Part shown: positions 8,324 to 18,746 of the stretch, one piece after another
How the letters are laid out: every line of letters begins with the position of its first letter
Position numbering within the stretch: the stretch's first letter is position 1
Source: Nocardioides solisilvae
Lineage (GTDB): Bacteria; Actinomycetota; Actinomycetes; Propionibacteriales; Nocardioidaceae
Length of the DNA stretch: 64,000 nucleotides
Reading direction: 5' to 3'
Assembly: GCF_003194625.1 (NCBI RefSeq)
Contig: NZ_QHKX01000002.1
Span: 62,001-126,000, forward strand
Program-made: the position numbers and the translations under genes
Notes under the pieces: generated by a model
The model's input: only the letters and a program-made list of their open reading frames with translations
The model's database searches: none
What the model was told of the DNA's origin: nothing

Positions 8324-9258
8324 CAGCCCTGGCCCTGCTCGTTGTCGGGGCGGTCGAGGCCGGCCAGGAACTGCTCGAACTGGCGGCCCAGGTCCTCGCC
8401 GGTGGGCAGCGGCTCGTCGCTGGCCAGCAGCGACGCTCCCGACTCCTCGGCCCGCTGGAAGGCGTCGTACTGCTGCTCGAGGGCGACCACGACGTCGCGC
8501 ACCTCGTCGTGGCTGCTCAGGTAGCGGGCCACCTCCTGCTCGCACTCCTCCGCGGCCCGGCGGACCGAGGTGAGGTCGATCGTCAGTCGGCCGCCGATCT
8601 CCAGGTTCTCCAGCAGGCTGAGCGAGGCGGGCGGGTAGGCCATCTGGGCGAGGTAGTGCGGCACGTGCGCGACGTAGCCGAGGGCGGGATGGCCCCACTC
8701 CCCCAGCCGGACCTCCAGCAGCGCCTGCGCGCTGCTCGGGACCCGCAGCTCGCCCCGCCAGGGGCTCTCCCCCGTCAGCAGCGCGGTGTCGTTGGCGTGG
8801 TGGGTCACGGCGATCGGACGCGTGTGCGGCACGGCCATCGGGACCGCCCCGAGGTTGACCACCCGGGTCACCCCCAGGCGCTCCACGACCTCGCGGACCG
8901 CCAGCGCGAACCCCTCCCAGCGGATGTCGGGCTCCGGACCCGCCAGCAGCAGGAACGGCGTCCCGCCCGAGTCGGTGAGCAGGCGCACGGACAGGCGCGG
9001 GGCCTCGAACCCCTCGTAGTGGTCCTGGACGAACGCGATCGGGGGCCGACGGGCGCGGTAGTCGTGGAGCTGGTCGACGTCGAAGGTCGCCACCACGGGC
9101 CCCTCGGCCAGCTCGCGCAGGTGCTGGACGGCCACCTCGGCGGACTGTCCGGCGTCGAGGAAGCCCGAGAGCACCACGACCATGGTCAGCTCGTCCACCC
9201 CCTCCAGCTCCGGCACCTCGTCGACGATGTGCACCAGGCGGTTCGAGGCATCAGGCAT
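8323..9258 (-). CDS. PAC2 family protein (proteasome-assembly-chaperone-like)
   Basis: 311 aa. Members share a fold with the eukaryotic proteasome assembly chaperone PAC2 and are common in actinobacteria, but the bacterial role is not settled. Recognisable segments are VVVLSGFLDAGQSA at the N-terminus, FVQDHYEGFEAPRLSVRLL and LLAGPEPDIRWEGFA. A Glu/Gln-rich C-terminal tail follows the globular part. A -10 hexamer lies 6 nt before the ATG, indicating a leaderless message. It is translationally coupled to tesB downstream. Confidence 0.88.
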   Translation of the reverse strand: MPDASNRLVHIVDEVPELEGVDELTMVVVLSGFLDAGQSAEVAVQHLRELAEGPVVATFDVDQLHDYRARRPPIAFVQDHYEGFEAPRLSVRLLTDSGGTPFLLLAGPEPDIRWEGFALAVREVVERLGVTRVVNLGAVPMAVPHTRPIAVTHHANDTALLTGESPWRGELRVPSSAQALLEVRLGEWGHPALGYVAHVPHYLAQMAYPPASLSLLENLEIGGRLTIDLTSVRRAAEECEQEVARYLSSHDEVRDVVVALEQQYDAFQRAEESGASLLASDEPLPTGEDLGRQFEQFLAGLDRPDNEQGQG

Positions 9259-9264
9259 GGGGCC

Positions 9265-9270
9265 AGCCTA
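9265..9270 (-). promoter_or_regulatory. -10 element of a leaderless PAC2-tesB transcript
   Basis: TAGGCT on the minus strand ends 6 nt before the ATG at 9258, so transcription should start at or next to the start codon. Confidence 0.6.
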
Positions 9271-9323
9271 TGCGGCCCCAGGATGACGTGACGACGGGCA
9301 CACCCCCATCCCCTCCCCAGATT

Positions 9324-9339
9324 GTTACTTACAGGTAAC
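9324..9339. promoter_or_regulatory. Inverted repeat upstream of fadA-fadB, candidate operator
   Basis: GTTAC-TTACAG-GTAAC, 54 bp before the fadA start, in the 134-bp gap between divergent genes and clearly AT-richer than its surroundings. A fatty-acid-responsive TetR- or GntR-type repressor is a reasonable guess, unproven. Confidence 0.5.
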
Positions 9340-9392
9340 CTTGGTCTGCCCGGCCTTCCAGCCCGGGACACCCACACACACCAGGAGACTTC

Positions 9393-10591
<1,199 letters not shown>

Positions 10592-10592
<1 letters not shown>

Positions 10593-12679
10593 TGTCCGAC
10601 CTGAGCACCCTCATCGAGAAGGCCACGGCGCTCGCCCCGGAGGGCGAGGTCGTCACCCGGGCCAAGCTCCGCAAGGTGACCCTGCCCGGCGACGCCGGCG
10701 TCCTGGGCCTCATCACCCTCGACAACGGGCTGGACCACACCCGTCCCAACACGTTCGGCTTCCAGGGCCTGATCTCCCTCAACGAGGCGATCGACGCCGC
10801 GCTGGCCGACGACGAGGTCACCGCCCTCGGCGTCACCGGCAAGCCGTTCATCCTCGCCGCGGGCGCCGACCTCTCCGGGATCTCCGGGGGCGGCCCCGAC
10901 GGCGTCCGGCTGATCGCCGAGCTCGGCCACGGCGTCTTCCGCAAGCTGGGCGAGGGCGGCAAGCCCTCGTTCGGCTTCATCAACGGCCTCGCGCTGGGCG
11001 GCGGGCTCGAGGTCGCGCTGCACTGCACCTACCGGACCGTGATGGACTCCGCGCCGGCCCTGGGCCTGCCCGAGGTCATGCTCGGCCTGGTCCCCGGCTG
11101 GGGCGGCGCCTGGCTGCTGCCGAACCTCATCGGTGCCGACGGCGCCGTCACGGTGATGGTCGAGAACCCGCTCAACAACGGCAAGGTCGTCCAGGGCCGG
11201 AAGGCCTTCGAGCTCGGCATCGCCGACGCCGTCTTCTCCGGCGCCGACTACCTGGAGCAGTCGCTGCTCTGGGCCGCCGACGTGCTCACCGGCAAGGTGA
11301 GCGTCGACCGTCCCGAGGTCGACAAGGGCGCCGGCTGGGACGCCGCGGTCGAGCGGGCGCGGGGCATCGTGCTGGCGAAGACCGGTGGGGCCTCCCCCGC
11401 CGCCGCCCGGGTGGTGGAGCTGCTCGAGGCCGCCCGCACCTCCTCGCGCGACGAGGGCTTCGCGGCCGAGGACCAGTCGCTCGAGGACATGTCGAGGACC
11501 CCGGAGCTGCTCGCCAGCCTCTACTCCTTCGACCTGGTGCAGAAGCGGGCCAAGCGGCCGGCCGGCGCCCCCGACAAGTCCCTGGCCCGCAAGGTGACCA
11601 AGGTCGGCATCGTCGGCGCGGGCCTCATGGCCTCGCAGATGGCGCTCCTCTTCGCGCGGCGTCTCGAGGTTCCCGTCGTCCTCACCGACCTCGACGAGGA
11701 GCGTGCCCAGAAGGGCGTCTCCTACGTCACCGCCGAGATCGACAAGCTGCTCGGCAAGGGCCGGATCAGCCAGGACAAGGCCAACCGCCTCAAGTCCCTG
11801 GTCTCCGGCTCGGCCGACAAGGAGACCGCCTTCGCCGGCGCCGACTTCGTCATCGAGGCCGTCTTCGAGGAGATGTCGGTCAAGAAGTCGGTCTTCGCAG
11901 ACGTCGAGAAGGTCGTCTCCCCCGAGTGCGTGCTGGCGACGAACACCTCGTCGCTCTCCATCACCGAGATGGCGGCCGACCTGCAGCACCCCGAGCGGGT
12001 CGTGGGCTTCCACTTCTTCAACCCCGTCGCGGTGATGCCGCTGCTCGAGATCGTCAGGGGCGACGCCACCGACGACGCGACGCTCGCCACGGCGTTCGCC
12101 ACCGGCAAGGGCCTGAAGAAGACCTGCATCCTGGTCAAGGACAGCCCTTCGTTCATCGTCAACCGCCTGCTCGGCCGCTTCCTCGGCGAGGTCGCCAAGG
12201 CGGTCGACGCCGGCACCCCGATCGAGACCGCGGACGCGGCGTTCGCCGGCATCGCCCCGATGCCGCCGTTCATGCTGCTCGGCCTGGTCGGCCCGGCGAT
12301 CGCACTGCACAACAACGAGACCCTGGTGAAGGCGTTCCCCGAGCGCTTCTACGTCTCCCCGCTCCTCGAGCGGGTCGTGGCGGAGAAGAAGTCCTCGTTC
12401 TACCTGCCCGACCTCTCCATCGACCCGGAGATCAAGGCCCTGCAGGAGACGCCGGCCGACCCGGTCGTGCTGACGAAGGAGGAGCTCCGCGAGGCGGCGC
12501 TCTCCGGGCTGGCCGAGGAGGCGCGCCTCATGCTCGACGAGGGCGTCGTGGCGGCTCCCGAGGACCTCGACCTGGCGATGATCACCGGGGCCGGCTTCTC
12601 GTTCTGGAACGGCGGCCTCACCATGCTGCTCGACTCCTCCGGCGTCGCGGAGAAGGTGAACGGCAAGCGGTTCCACTGA
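10592..12679 (+). CDS. fadB: 3-hydroxyacyl-CoA dehydrogenase / enoyl-CoA hydratase, alpha subunit
   Basis: 695 aa multifunctional enzyme. The N-terminal crotonase domain (about 1-300) shows the oxyanion-hole segments ILAAGADLSG and GLALGGGLEVALHC and the Glu in LPEVMLGLVPGWGG. The NAD domain starts at about 335 with VGIVGAGLMASQMA, a slightly unusual dinucleotide loop (usually GAGxMG). The dehydrogenase catalytic His is in VGFHFFNPV, preceded by NTSSLSI; the C-terminal 3HCDH domains follow. Together with FadA it hydrates, oxidises and cleaves enoyl-CoA. A strong terminator follows. Confidence 0.95.
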
Positions 12680-12696
12680 GCCACCCGCACCACCAC

Positions 12697-12734
12697 GACG
12701 AGGGCGTCCGACCGGCAGGTCGGGCGCCCTCGTC
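12697..12734 (+). terminator. Rho-independent-type terminator after fadA-fadB
   Basis: GACGAGGGCG (12697-12706) pairs with CGCCCTCGTC (12725-12734), with further pairing TCCGACC/GGTCGGG inside. No run of T follows. Confidence 0.75.
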
Positions 12735-12841
12735 GCCGTTCCGGCCGGTGCACCCCGAGAACTGCTGCCCGGGAGGCCGAACCGGAACGCGTGCCCGCCG
12801 CGTCAGGCAGGGTGTGGAGCGACAGACCTCGCGGAGACCAG

Positions 12842-13381
12842 ATGCGCAGGCGTGATCCCGACGCGTTCACCGAGTTCGTCGCCGCGCGTTCCGCCGCGCT
12901 GCACCGGTCGGCGTACCTGCTGGTCGGCGAGCGCGGACTGGCCCAGGACCTGCTGCAGGAGGCGCTGACCAAGACGTACGTCGCGTGGCCGCGGCTGCGG
13001 GACCCCTCGAAGGCCGAGGCTTACACCCGCAGGGCGATCACCACCACGGCGATCGGCTGGTACCGGCGCAAGGGCTGGAGCGCGGAGCGACCGGGCCCTG
13101 AGGTGCCCGACGTGGGCCGGGCGGGCCACGAGGCGCAGGTGACCGAGCGCGACTGGCTCTGGCAGGCGCTCCTCGCGCTGCCACCGCGACAGCGGGCCGC
13201 CCTGGTCTGCCGGTTCTACGACGACCTCAGCGAGGCCCAGACCGCAGAGGTCATGGGCTGCGCGCCCGGCACCGTGAAGAGCCAGGTCTCGGCCGGGCTG
13301 GCCAAGCTGCGCGCGGCGGTGGCCGACCGCGATCTCGACACCACGTCCCTGGAGCACGAGCTGATGGAGGCACGGCGATGA
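12842..13381 (+). CDS. SigE-family (streptomycete type) RNA polymerase sigma factor
   Basis: 179 aa. Region 2 begins DAFTEFVAARSAALHRSAYLL and continues with DLLQEALTKTYVAWPRL; region 4 has ALLALPPRQRAALVCRFYDD and a helix-turn-helix ending GTVKSQVSAGLAKLR. This fits the small sigma-70 group named SigE-family in actinobacteria, different from classical ECF factors. ATG at 12842 has GGAGA a few bases upstream. The 162 bp before it hold only the fadB terminator and GC-rich sequence. The next gene overlaps by 4 bp and probably encodes the membrane partner that controls it. Confidence 0.88.
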   Translation: MRRRDPDAFTEFVAARSAALHRSAYLLVGERGLAQDLLQEALTKTYVAWPRLRDPSKAEAYTRRAITTTAIGWYRRKGWSAERPGPEVPDVGRAGHEAQVTERDWLWQALLALPPRQRAALVCRFYDDLSEAQTAEVMGCAPGTVKSQVSAGLAKLRAAVADRDLDTTSLEHELMEARR

Positions 13382-14511
13382 CCACCGACCTGCGTGACCT
13401 GATGTCCGAGCGGGCAGACCACCTCGCCCCGCCGGCGCTCGACACTGCCGCGATCATGGCCGATGGAAGCGGACGCGTCCGCCGACGCCGGTACGCCGGC
13501 ATCGCCGGCGCCGCGGTGCTCGCGGTCGCCGCGGCCGTCGCGGTCCCCGCCGTGCTCGGCGGGGACGGTGACGGCTCCCTCGTGGCCGACGTCCCGGCGG
13601 ACCGAGAGGACCCGGTCGCCTGGGTGCGCGGCACGGTCCTGCACACCTCGCCCGACGGGCCGGAGGTGGAGCTCGACCGCCAGCCGGTGGCGCTCGTCCA
13701 GGGCCAGTCGGGGTTCGTCTTCTCCGACGCCGAGGGCGGCGTGCACGTCGTCCTCGCCGACCGGGACCTGTTGCTGCCGGTGGGGCAGCTCGAGGCCTCC
13801 GACGCTGCAGCGTTCGCGTCGGACGGCGACGTCGTCGCCTGGGTCGACGCCGACGAGGGCGAGCCGTCGTACGCCGTGATGGACCTGTCCGAGGGACCCG
13901 GCGTCACCCGGCTCCCGGTGACGGACGGGACGGCCACCCCGCTGGAGCGCGAGCGCGACATGACCGCGGCCGTGGCGGCGGTGGACGGGCGCACGGTCTA
14001 CCTGCGGACCGCCAGCGGCGCGACCGCCTGGGAGCCCTTCAGCGGGGACCACACGCTCACGCCCCTCGAGGTCGCTCCGGGGACTCGGGTCGTGCTGGAG
14101 GACGCCAAGAACGGCGTCCTGCACTACCAGCGCACCGGAGGGACCCCGGCGGCCAAGGAGGAGGCCTACGTCGTCGGGCCAGACCTGCGCACCGGCGTGG
14201 AGGTGAAAAGCTGGGACGGGATCCTCTCCCCCGACGGCCGCTTCCTGGTCTCGGAGACCGCCGACGAGAGCATCGTCTCCGACACGACCACCGGCCGACG
14301 GCTCCCCTTCGACCTCGGGGAGTACGCGTTCCTCGCGGGCTACCGCTGGCTCGACGACGACACCTACGCGGCCCTCGCCATGCGGCGCCTCGAGTCCGAG
14401 CAGGTGGACCTGCTGCGCTGCGACGCCCCCACCGGGGCCTGCGAGGTCGCGGTCGCGGACCAGGAGCTCGTCTCGGACGGCGCCCTGCTGCTGCCCTTCG
14501 GCCACGGCTGA
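13378..14511 (+). CDS. Single-pass membrane protein, putative partner of the adjacent sigma factor
   Basis: 377 aa. A short cytoplasmic N-terminus (about 35 residues, MTTDLRDLMSERADHLAPP) is followed by one membrane helix (YAGIAGAAVLAVAAAVAVP) and a large extracytoplasmic domain with many short beta-like repeats, possibly a propeller. Overlap ATGA with the sigma gene and the shared topology suggest anti-sigma function. The zinc anti-sigma motif HxxxCxxC is absent, so this would be a non-ZAS type. The ligand or signal is unknown. Confidence 0.65.
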   Translation: MTTDLRDLMSERADHLAPPALDTAAIMADGSGRVRRRRYAGIAGAAVLAVAAAVAVPAVLGGDGDGSLVADVPADREDPVAWVRGTVLHTSPDGPEVELDRQPVALVQGQSGFVFSDAEGGVHVVLADRDLLLPVGQLEASDAAAFASDGDVVAWVDADEGEPSYAVMDLSEGPGVTRLPVTDGTATPLERERDMTAAVAAVDGRTVYLRTASGATAWEPFSGDHTLTPLEVAPGTRVVLEDAKNGVLHYQRTGGTPAAKEEAYVVGPDLRTGVEVKSWDGILSPDGRFLVSETADESIVSDTTTGRRLPFDLGEYAFLAGYRWLDDDTYAALAMRRLESEQVDLLRCDAPTGACEVAVADQELVSDGALLLPFGHG

Positions 14512-14546
14512 GGGCCGACGGGCCCGGGCTTCGCGTCCTGCGGTCT

Positions 14547-14580
14547 CCCCCGGCGCCGCCTCAGGAGGCGTCGCCCGGGG
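14547..14580. terminator. Stem-loop between convergent genes, overlapping the permease 3' end
   Basis: CCCCGGCG...CGCCCGGGG with inner CGCCT/AGGCG pairing. The hairpin starts in the gap after the anti-sigma-like gene and runs into the last codons of the permease gene. Confidence 0.5.
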
Positions 14581-16048
14581 CCGACTCCGCGAGGCGGGAG
14601 TGCCGGCGGCCGTAGGCGGCGTACACGACGAGGCCGATCGCCATCCACACCAGGAACCGGATCCACGTCTCCCCGGTGAGGTTGAGCATCAGGTAGCCGC
14701 AGAGCAGCACCGAGCAGGCCGAGACGACGTCGACCACGGGCGTGCGGAACGACCGGTGCAGGTCGGGGCGCTGCCGGCGCAGCACCGCGACGCCGAGGCT
14801 GACGAGCACGAAGGCGAAGAGGGCCCCGATGCTCACCAGGTTGACCAGGGTGGCGAGGTCGACGAAGCCACCGATCGCCGCGACCGCCACCCCGGTGATC
14901 GCGGTGATGACGTAGGGCGTCCCGAAGCGGGGGTGCACCTTGGCCAGCGGCCGCGGGAGCAGGCCGTCGCGGGCCATCGCGAAGGCGACCCGGGTCTGGC
15001 CCAGCACGAGGATCATCACCACCACGACGAGACCGATGCAGGCCCCGATCGCGATGAGCCGGCCCATCCACTCCATGCCGACCGCGTCGAAGGCGGTGGC
15101 GAGCGGGGCCGCGTCGTTCTCGTCGATGTCGGTGTAGGGGCGCATCCCCGTGATCACCAGGCTGACCGCGACGTACAGGACGGTCACGACGGCCAGCGAG
15201 CCGAGGATGCCGCGCGGCACGTCACGCTGGGGGTTTCGGGTCTCCTCGGCGGTGGTCGCGACGATGTCGAAGCCGAGGAAGGCGAAGAAGACGATCGAGG
15301 CGCCGGCGATCACCCCGGCCAGCCCGTAGACGGCCGGGTCGATCCCCAGGAGGGTGCTGATGAGGGTGCTGTGCAGGAAGCCGCCGTCGCCCTCAGGGGC
15401 GGGCTGCGACTCCGGGATGAACGGCGAGTAGTTGTCGGGGTCGATGTGCGCGACGCCGAAGACGATCACGGCCGCGATGACGAGCAGCTTGATCGCCACG
15501 ATGACCTGGTTGAGGCGGCTGGAGAACTTGATGCCCGCGATCAGCACCGCGGTGACCAGCAGGGCGATCACCACGGCCGGCAGGTCGACGTACCCCTCCG
15601 CGGCCGACGAGAGCGAGGCCGGCACCTCCAGGAAGGTCCCGTCGAAGACCTCCTGGAAGTAGCCGGAGAAGCTGGTGGCCAGCGCGGCGGCCCCGATGGT
15701 GAACTCCAGGGCCAGGTCCCACCCGATGACCCAGGCGACCAGCTCGCCGAAGGTGGCGTAGCTGAAGGTGTAGGCACTGCCGGCCACCGGGACCGTGGAG
15801 GCGAACTCCGCGTAGCACAGCGCGGCCAGGCCGCAGGCGAGCCCCGCGATGGCGAAGGAGAGGGTGATCGCGGGCCCGCTGTTGGTCTTCGCCACGGTCC
15901 CGGTGACCACGAAGATCCCGGCGCCGATGATCACGCCGACGCCGAAGACCATGAGGTCGAGGGCACCGAGGCTCTTCCTCAGCCGGTGCTCGGGCTCGTC
16001 CGTCTCCGCGATGGACTGCTCCACCGACTTCGTCCGCATCACGCCCAC
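14561..16048 (-). CDS. APC-superfamily amino acid permease (cationic amino acid transporter type)
   Basis: 495 aa, about 12 predicted membrane helices. The first helix has the APC substrate-backbone motif GVGVIIGAGIFVVTG; later hallmarks are CYAEFASTVPVAGSAYTFSYATFGE and FFAFLGFDIVATTAEETRNPQRD, as in the YfnA/CAT branch. It probably imports an amino acid with protons. The GTG at 16048 is chosen because TAGCGT lies 6 nt before it; an ATG 9 nt further in is the alternative. No ribosome binding site exists for either, in line with a leaderless mRNA. Confidence 0.88.
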   Translation of the reverse strand: MGVMRTKSVEQSIAETDEPEHRLRKSLGALDLMVFGVGVIIGAGIFVVTGTVAKTNSGPAITLSFAIAGLACGLAALCYAEFASTVPVAGSAYTFSYATFGELVAWVIGWDLALEFTIGAAALATSFSGYFQEVFDGTFLEVPASLSSAAEGYVDLPAVVIALLVTAVLIAGIKFSSRLNQVIVAIKLLVIAAVIVFGVAHIDPDNYSPFIPESQPAPEGDGGFLHSTLISTLLGIDPAVYGLAGVIAGASIVFFAFLGFDIVATTAEETRNPQRDVPRGILGSLAVVTVLYVAVSLVITGMRPYTDIDENDAAPLATAFDAVGMEWMGRLIAIGACIGLVVVVMILVLGQTRVAFAMARDGLLPRPLAKVHPRFGTPYVITAITGVAVAAIGGFVDLATLVNLVSIGALFAFVLVSLGVAVLRRQRPDLHRSFRTPVVDVVSACSVLLCGYLMLNLTGETWIRFLVWMAIGLVVYAAYGRRHSRLAESAPGDAS

Positions 16049-16054
16049 GGCACG

Positions 16055-16060
16055 ACGCTA
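16055..16060 (-). promoter_or_regulatory. -10 element of the permease, overlapping the dxs stop codon
   Basis: TAGCGT on the minus strand lies 6 nt before the GTG start. Its first three bases are the TAG stop codon of dxs. Confidence 0.55.
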
Positions 16061-17968
16061 CGGCTTGCGCTCTGCCTCGGCCAGTGACGTCTCGTGGTCG
16101 GCGCCGGTCGCCGTGACCTGCTCGACGATCGAGCGGGCCAGCGACTGCGCGTCGAGCCCGATCCGGGAGAGGATCGCCGCGCGCTTGGCGTGGTCGAGGA
16201 ACTCCTGCGGTATGCCGTGCAGGCGCACGGGCGTGGTGACGCCCTGCTCGTTGAGCGTCTGCAGCAGCATCGACCCGCAGCCCCCGACGACGCCGTTGTC
16301 CTCCACGCTCACGACCAGCCGGTGCTCGCGCGCGAGCTCGACGATCGCCGGGTCGACGGGCTTGACCCAGCGCGGGTCCACCACGGTGACGCCGATGCCC
16401 TGGGCGACCAGCCGGTCGGCGACGTCGACGGCGACCTCCACCATCGACCCGACCGCGACCACGAGGACGTCCTTGGTGCCCCTGCGGACCATCACGTCCG
16501 CACCCCCGGCCCTGCCGACCGCCTCGAGGTCGGCCGGCGGCGGCCCCTTGGGGAAGCGCACCACCGTGGGCGCGTCCTTGACGTCGATCGCCTCGTTGAG
16601 CAGCTCGCGGAGCCGGGCGGCGTCGCGCGGGGCGGCCAGCCGCAGGCCCGGCACGACCTGGAGGATCGACATGTCCCACATGCCGTTGTGGCTGGCGCCG
16701 TCGTCGCCGGTCACGCCGCTGCGGTCGAGGGCGAAGGTGACCCCGCAGCGGTGCAGGGCGACGTCCATCAGGACCTGGTCGAAGGCCCGGTTGAGGAAGG
16801 TGGCGTAGACCGCGAAGACGGGGTGCAGCCCGCCCATCGCCAGCCCGGCGGCCGACGTGACGGCGTGCTGCTCGGCGATCCCGACGTCGAAGGTGCGCTC
16901 GGGGAAGCGCCGCTCGAAGTGGTCGAGCCCGACCGGGTGCATCATCGCCGCGGTGATCGCGACGACGTCGCTGCGCCGCTCGCCGATCCGCACCATCTCC
17001 TCGGCGAAGTGGTCGGTCCAGATCCGGCCGGTCGGGTGCTCCTCGCCGGTCTCGACGTCGAAGGGCCGCGGCGCGTGGAACTGGTCGGCCTCGTGCGCCA
17101 TCGCGGCCTGGTAGCCGAAGCCCTTCTTGGTGAGAGCGTGCACGATGACGGGTCCGTTGAACTTCTTGGCCTGGGTCAGGGCGTGCTCGACCGCGGCCCG
17201 GTCGTGGCCGTCGATGGGGCCGACGTACTTGAGGCCGAGGTCCTCGAAGAGCCCCTGGGGCGCGAGCGCGTCCTTCATCCCCTTCTTCATCGCGTGCAGG
17301 GCGTCGTACGCCGCGGGCCCGACGCCCTTGACCGCCGTGAGGCGGCGCTTGACGAGGTCGAGGACCTGCTCGTAGCGGGGGCTGGTGCGCAGGGTCGTCA
17401 GCGCCGTGGCCAGCCCGCCGATGGTCGGGGTGTAGGACCGCTCGTTGTCGTTGACCACGATCACCAGGCGGCTGTCCTGGGCGATCGCGATGTTGTTCAG
17501 CGCCTCCCAGGCCATCCCGCCGGTGAGCGCGCCGTCGCCGATCACGGCCACGACGTGGCGGTCCTCGCCGCGGACCCGGTAGGCCTTGGCCAGGCCGTCG
17601 GCATAGCTCAGGGCGGTGGAGGCGTGGGAGTTCTCGACGATGTCGTGCTCGGACTCCGCCTGGCTCGGGTAGCCGCTGACCCCGCCCTCCTGGCGGAGCC
17701 GGTCGAAGCCCGCGGCCCGGCCGGTGAGCAGCTTGTGCACGTAGGTCTGGTGGCCGGTGTCGAAGACGACCCGGTCGCGGGGGGAATCGAAGACGCGATG
17801 GATCGCCATCGTCAGCTCCACGACCCCGAGGTTGGGCCCGAGGTGGCCTCCCGTCCGGGAGCAGGTGGCGACGAGGAAGTCCCGGATCTCGGAGGCCAGC
17901 TCGGTGAGCTGGGCGTCGTCGAGACCGCGGAGGTCACGCGGTGTGGAGATCGACTCCAGGTGTCCCAT
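16058..17968 (-). CDS. dxs: 1-deoxy-D-xylulose-5-phosphate synthase
   Basis: 636 aa, full length. First enzyme of the MEP isoprenoid pathway; condenses pyruvate and glyceraldehyde 3-phosphate using thiamine diphosphate, and also feeds thiamine and pyridoxal synthesis. Visible: [16 protein letters not shown] with the catalytic-site His, [15 protein letters not shown], the ThDP/Mg motif from [16 protein letters not shown] to VVNDN, and the transketolase middle domain with [10 protein letters not shown] and [14 protein letters not shown] at 17968 with GGAGG 5 nt upstream. TAGACT about 85 bp upstream is a possible -10. The TAG stop doubles as part of the next gene's promoter. Confidence 0.96.
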   Translation of the reverse strand: MGHLESISTPRDLRGLDDAQLTELASEIRDFLVATCSRTGGHLGPNLGVVELTMAIHRVFDSPRDRVVFDTGHQTYVHKLLTGRAAGFDRLRQEGGVSGYPSQAESEHDIVENSHASTALSYADGLAKAYRVRGEDRHVVAVIGDGALTGGMAWEALNNIAIAQDSRLVIVVNDNERSYTPTIGGLATALTTLRTSPRYEQVLDLVKRRLTAVKGVGPAAYDALHAMKKGMKDALAPQGLFEDLGLKYVGPIDGHDRAAVEHALTQAKKFNGPVIVHALTKKGFGYQAAMAHEADQFHAPRPFDVETGEEHPTGRIWTDHFAEEMVRIGERRSDVVAITAAMMHPVGLDHFERRFPERTFDVGIAEQHAVTSAAGLAMGGLHPVFAVYATFLNRAFDQVLMDVALHRCGVTFALDRSGVTGDDGASHNGMWDMSILQVVPGLRLAAPRDAARLRELLNEAIDVKDAPTVVRFPKGPPPADLEAVGRAGGADVMVRRGTKDVLVVAVGSMVEVAVDVADRLVAQGIGVTVVDPRWVKPVDPAIVELAREHRLVVSVEDNGVVGGCGSMLLQTLNEQGVTTPVRLHGIPQEFLDHAKRAAILSRIGLDAQSLARSIVEQVTATGADHETSLAEAERKP

Positions 17969-18086
17969 GGTCCTCCGCTTCCTGGTGGGTGTCGGGTCCG
18001 CACCCCGTCGGCCACGGTCTCCCGGGGCCGTGCGAGGTCCAGCGGACGAGTCTAGGCGATCGCCCCAGCCGGTCCTCGGCGCCCGC

Positions 18087-18743
18087 TCACCCCTCGCGTC
18101 GGCGCATGGTGCACACGCAGACCCGGTTGCCGTCGGGGTCGGCGAGCACGACGTACGCCGGCGCCTCGTCGTCGCCGACCAGCGTGCCGCCGGCGGCGAG
18201 GGCGGCTTCGACGCGGGCCCCCGCCTGCTCCGGCGGGACGACGACGTCGAGGTGGAAGCGCTGCCGCGGCTCCTCGGCGCCGCTGCTCTGGAACCAGAGC
18301 ACGGGCAGGCGTCCGGAGTCGTCGCGGACCTCGTCGTCGGCCCCGCCCGCCCCGGCGTCGCCGGGGGCCAGCACCGCCTGCCAGAACGGCCGCACGGCGT
18401 CCCGGTCGGGGGTGTCGAGGGCCAGCTCGAGGACCGAGAGCCGCTCGGGGACGGGCCGCGCCCCGCGAGCGGCGGCGAGCTCGCTGGTCCTCCGGGCGAG
18501 CCGTAGGTCGCGCTCGGTCACCCCGCCCGCGTCGTGGCTGTGGGTCCGCACGTCGAGGTGCCCGTACCTCAGGTCCAGGTCGGGGTGGTGGTCCTGCTCC
18601 TCGGCCACCGCCCCGACCTCGGCAACCAGCGCCAGCCCCGTCGCGTAGTCGGGGGTGAGGAACCGCGCGTGCAGCGCGTGCTGCAGCAGGCGCCAGTCGG
18701 GCAGGCCGGCGGCGACCACGTCGCGCTCGGTGAGGGTCCCCAC
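18087..18743 (-). CDS. Fusion of a pterin-4a-carbinolamine-dehydratase-like domain and a VOC domain
   Basis: 218 aa. Residues 1-100 resemble 4a-hydroxytetrahydrobiopterin dehydratase: [17 protein letters not shown], then [23 protein letters not shown], keeping the HHP and downstream His of the active-site pattern. Residues 103-218 form a glyoxalase/VOC domain ([20 protein letters not shown] ... [13 protein letters not shown]). Both halves are known separately and as a fusion in actinobacteria; the substrate is unknown. GTG start 3 nt after the SMP-30 stop, so it closes the Nudix/SMP-30 operon. Confidence 0.82.
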   Translation of the reverse strand: MGTLTERDVVAAGLPDWRLLQHALHARFLTPDYATGLALVAEVGAVAEEQDHHPDLDLRYGHLDVRTHSHDAGGVTERDLRLARRTSELAAARGARPVPERLSVLELALDTPDRDAVRPFWQAVLAPGDAGAGGADDEVRDDSGRLPVLWFQSSGAEEPRQRFHLDVVVPPEQAGARVEAALAAGGTLVGDDEAPAYVVLADPDGNRVCVCTMRRREG

Positions 18744-18746
18744 GGC

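Noticed and set aside
12735..12841. ECF-type GGAAC promoter for autoregulation of the SigE-family gene
   Set aside because: GGAAC occurs, but the spacing to any GTC/GTT is about 13 bp, too short for a convincing match.
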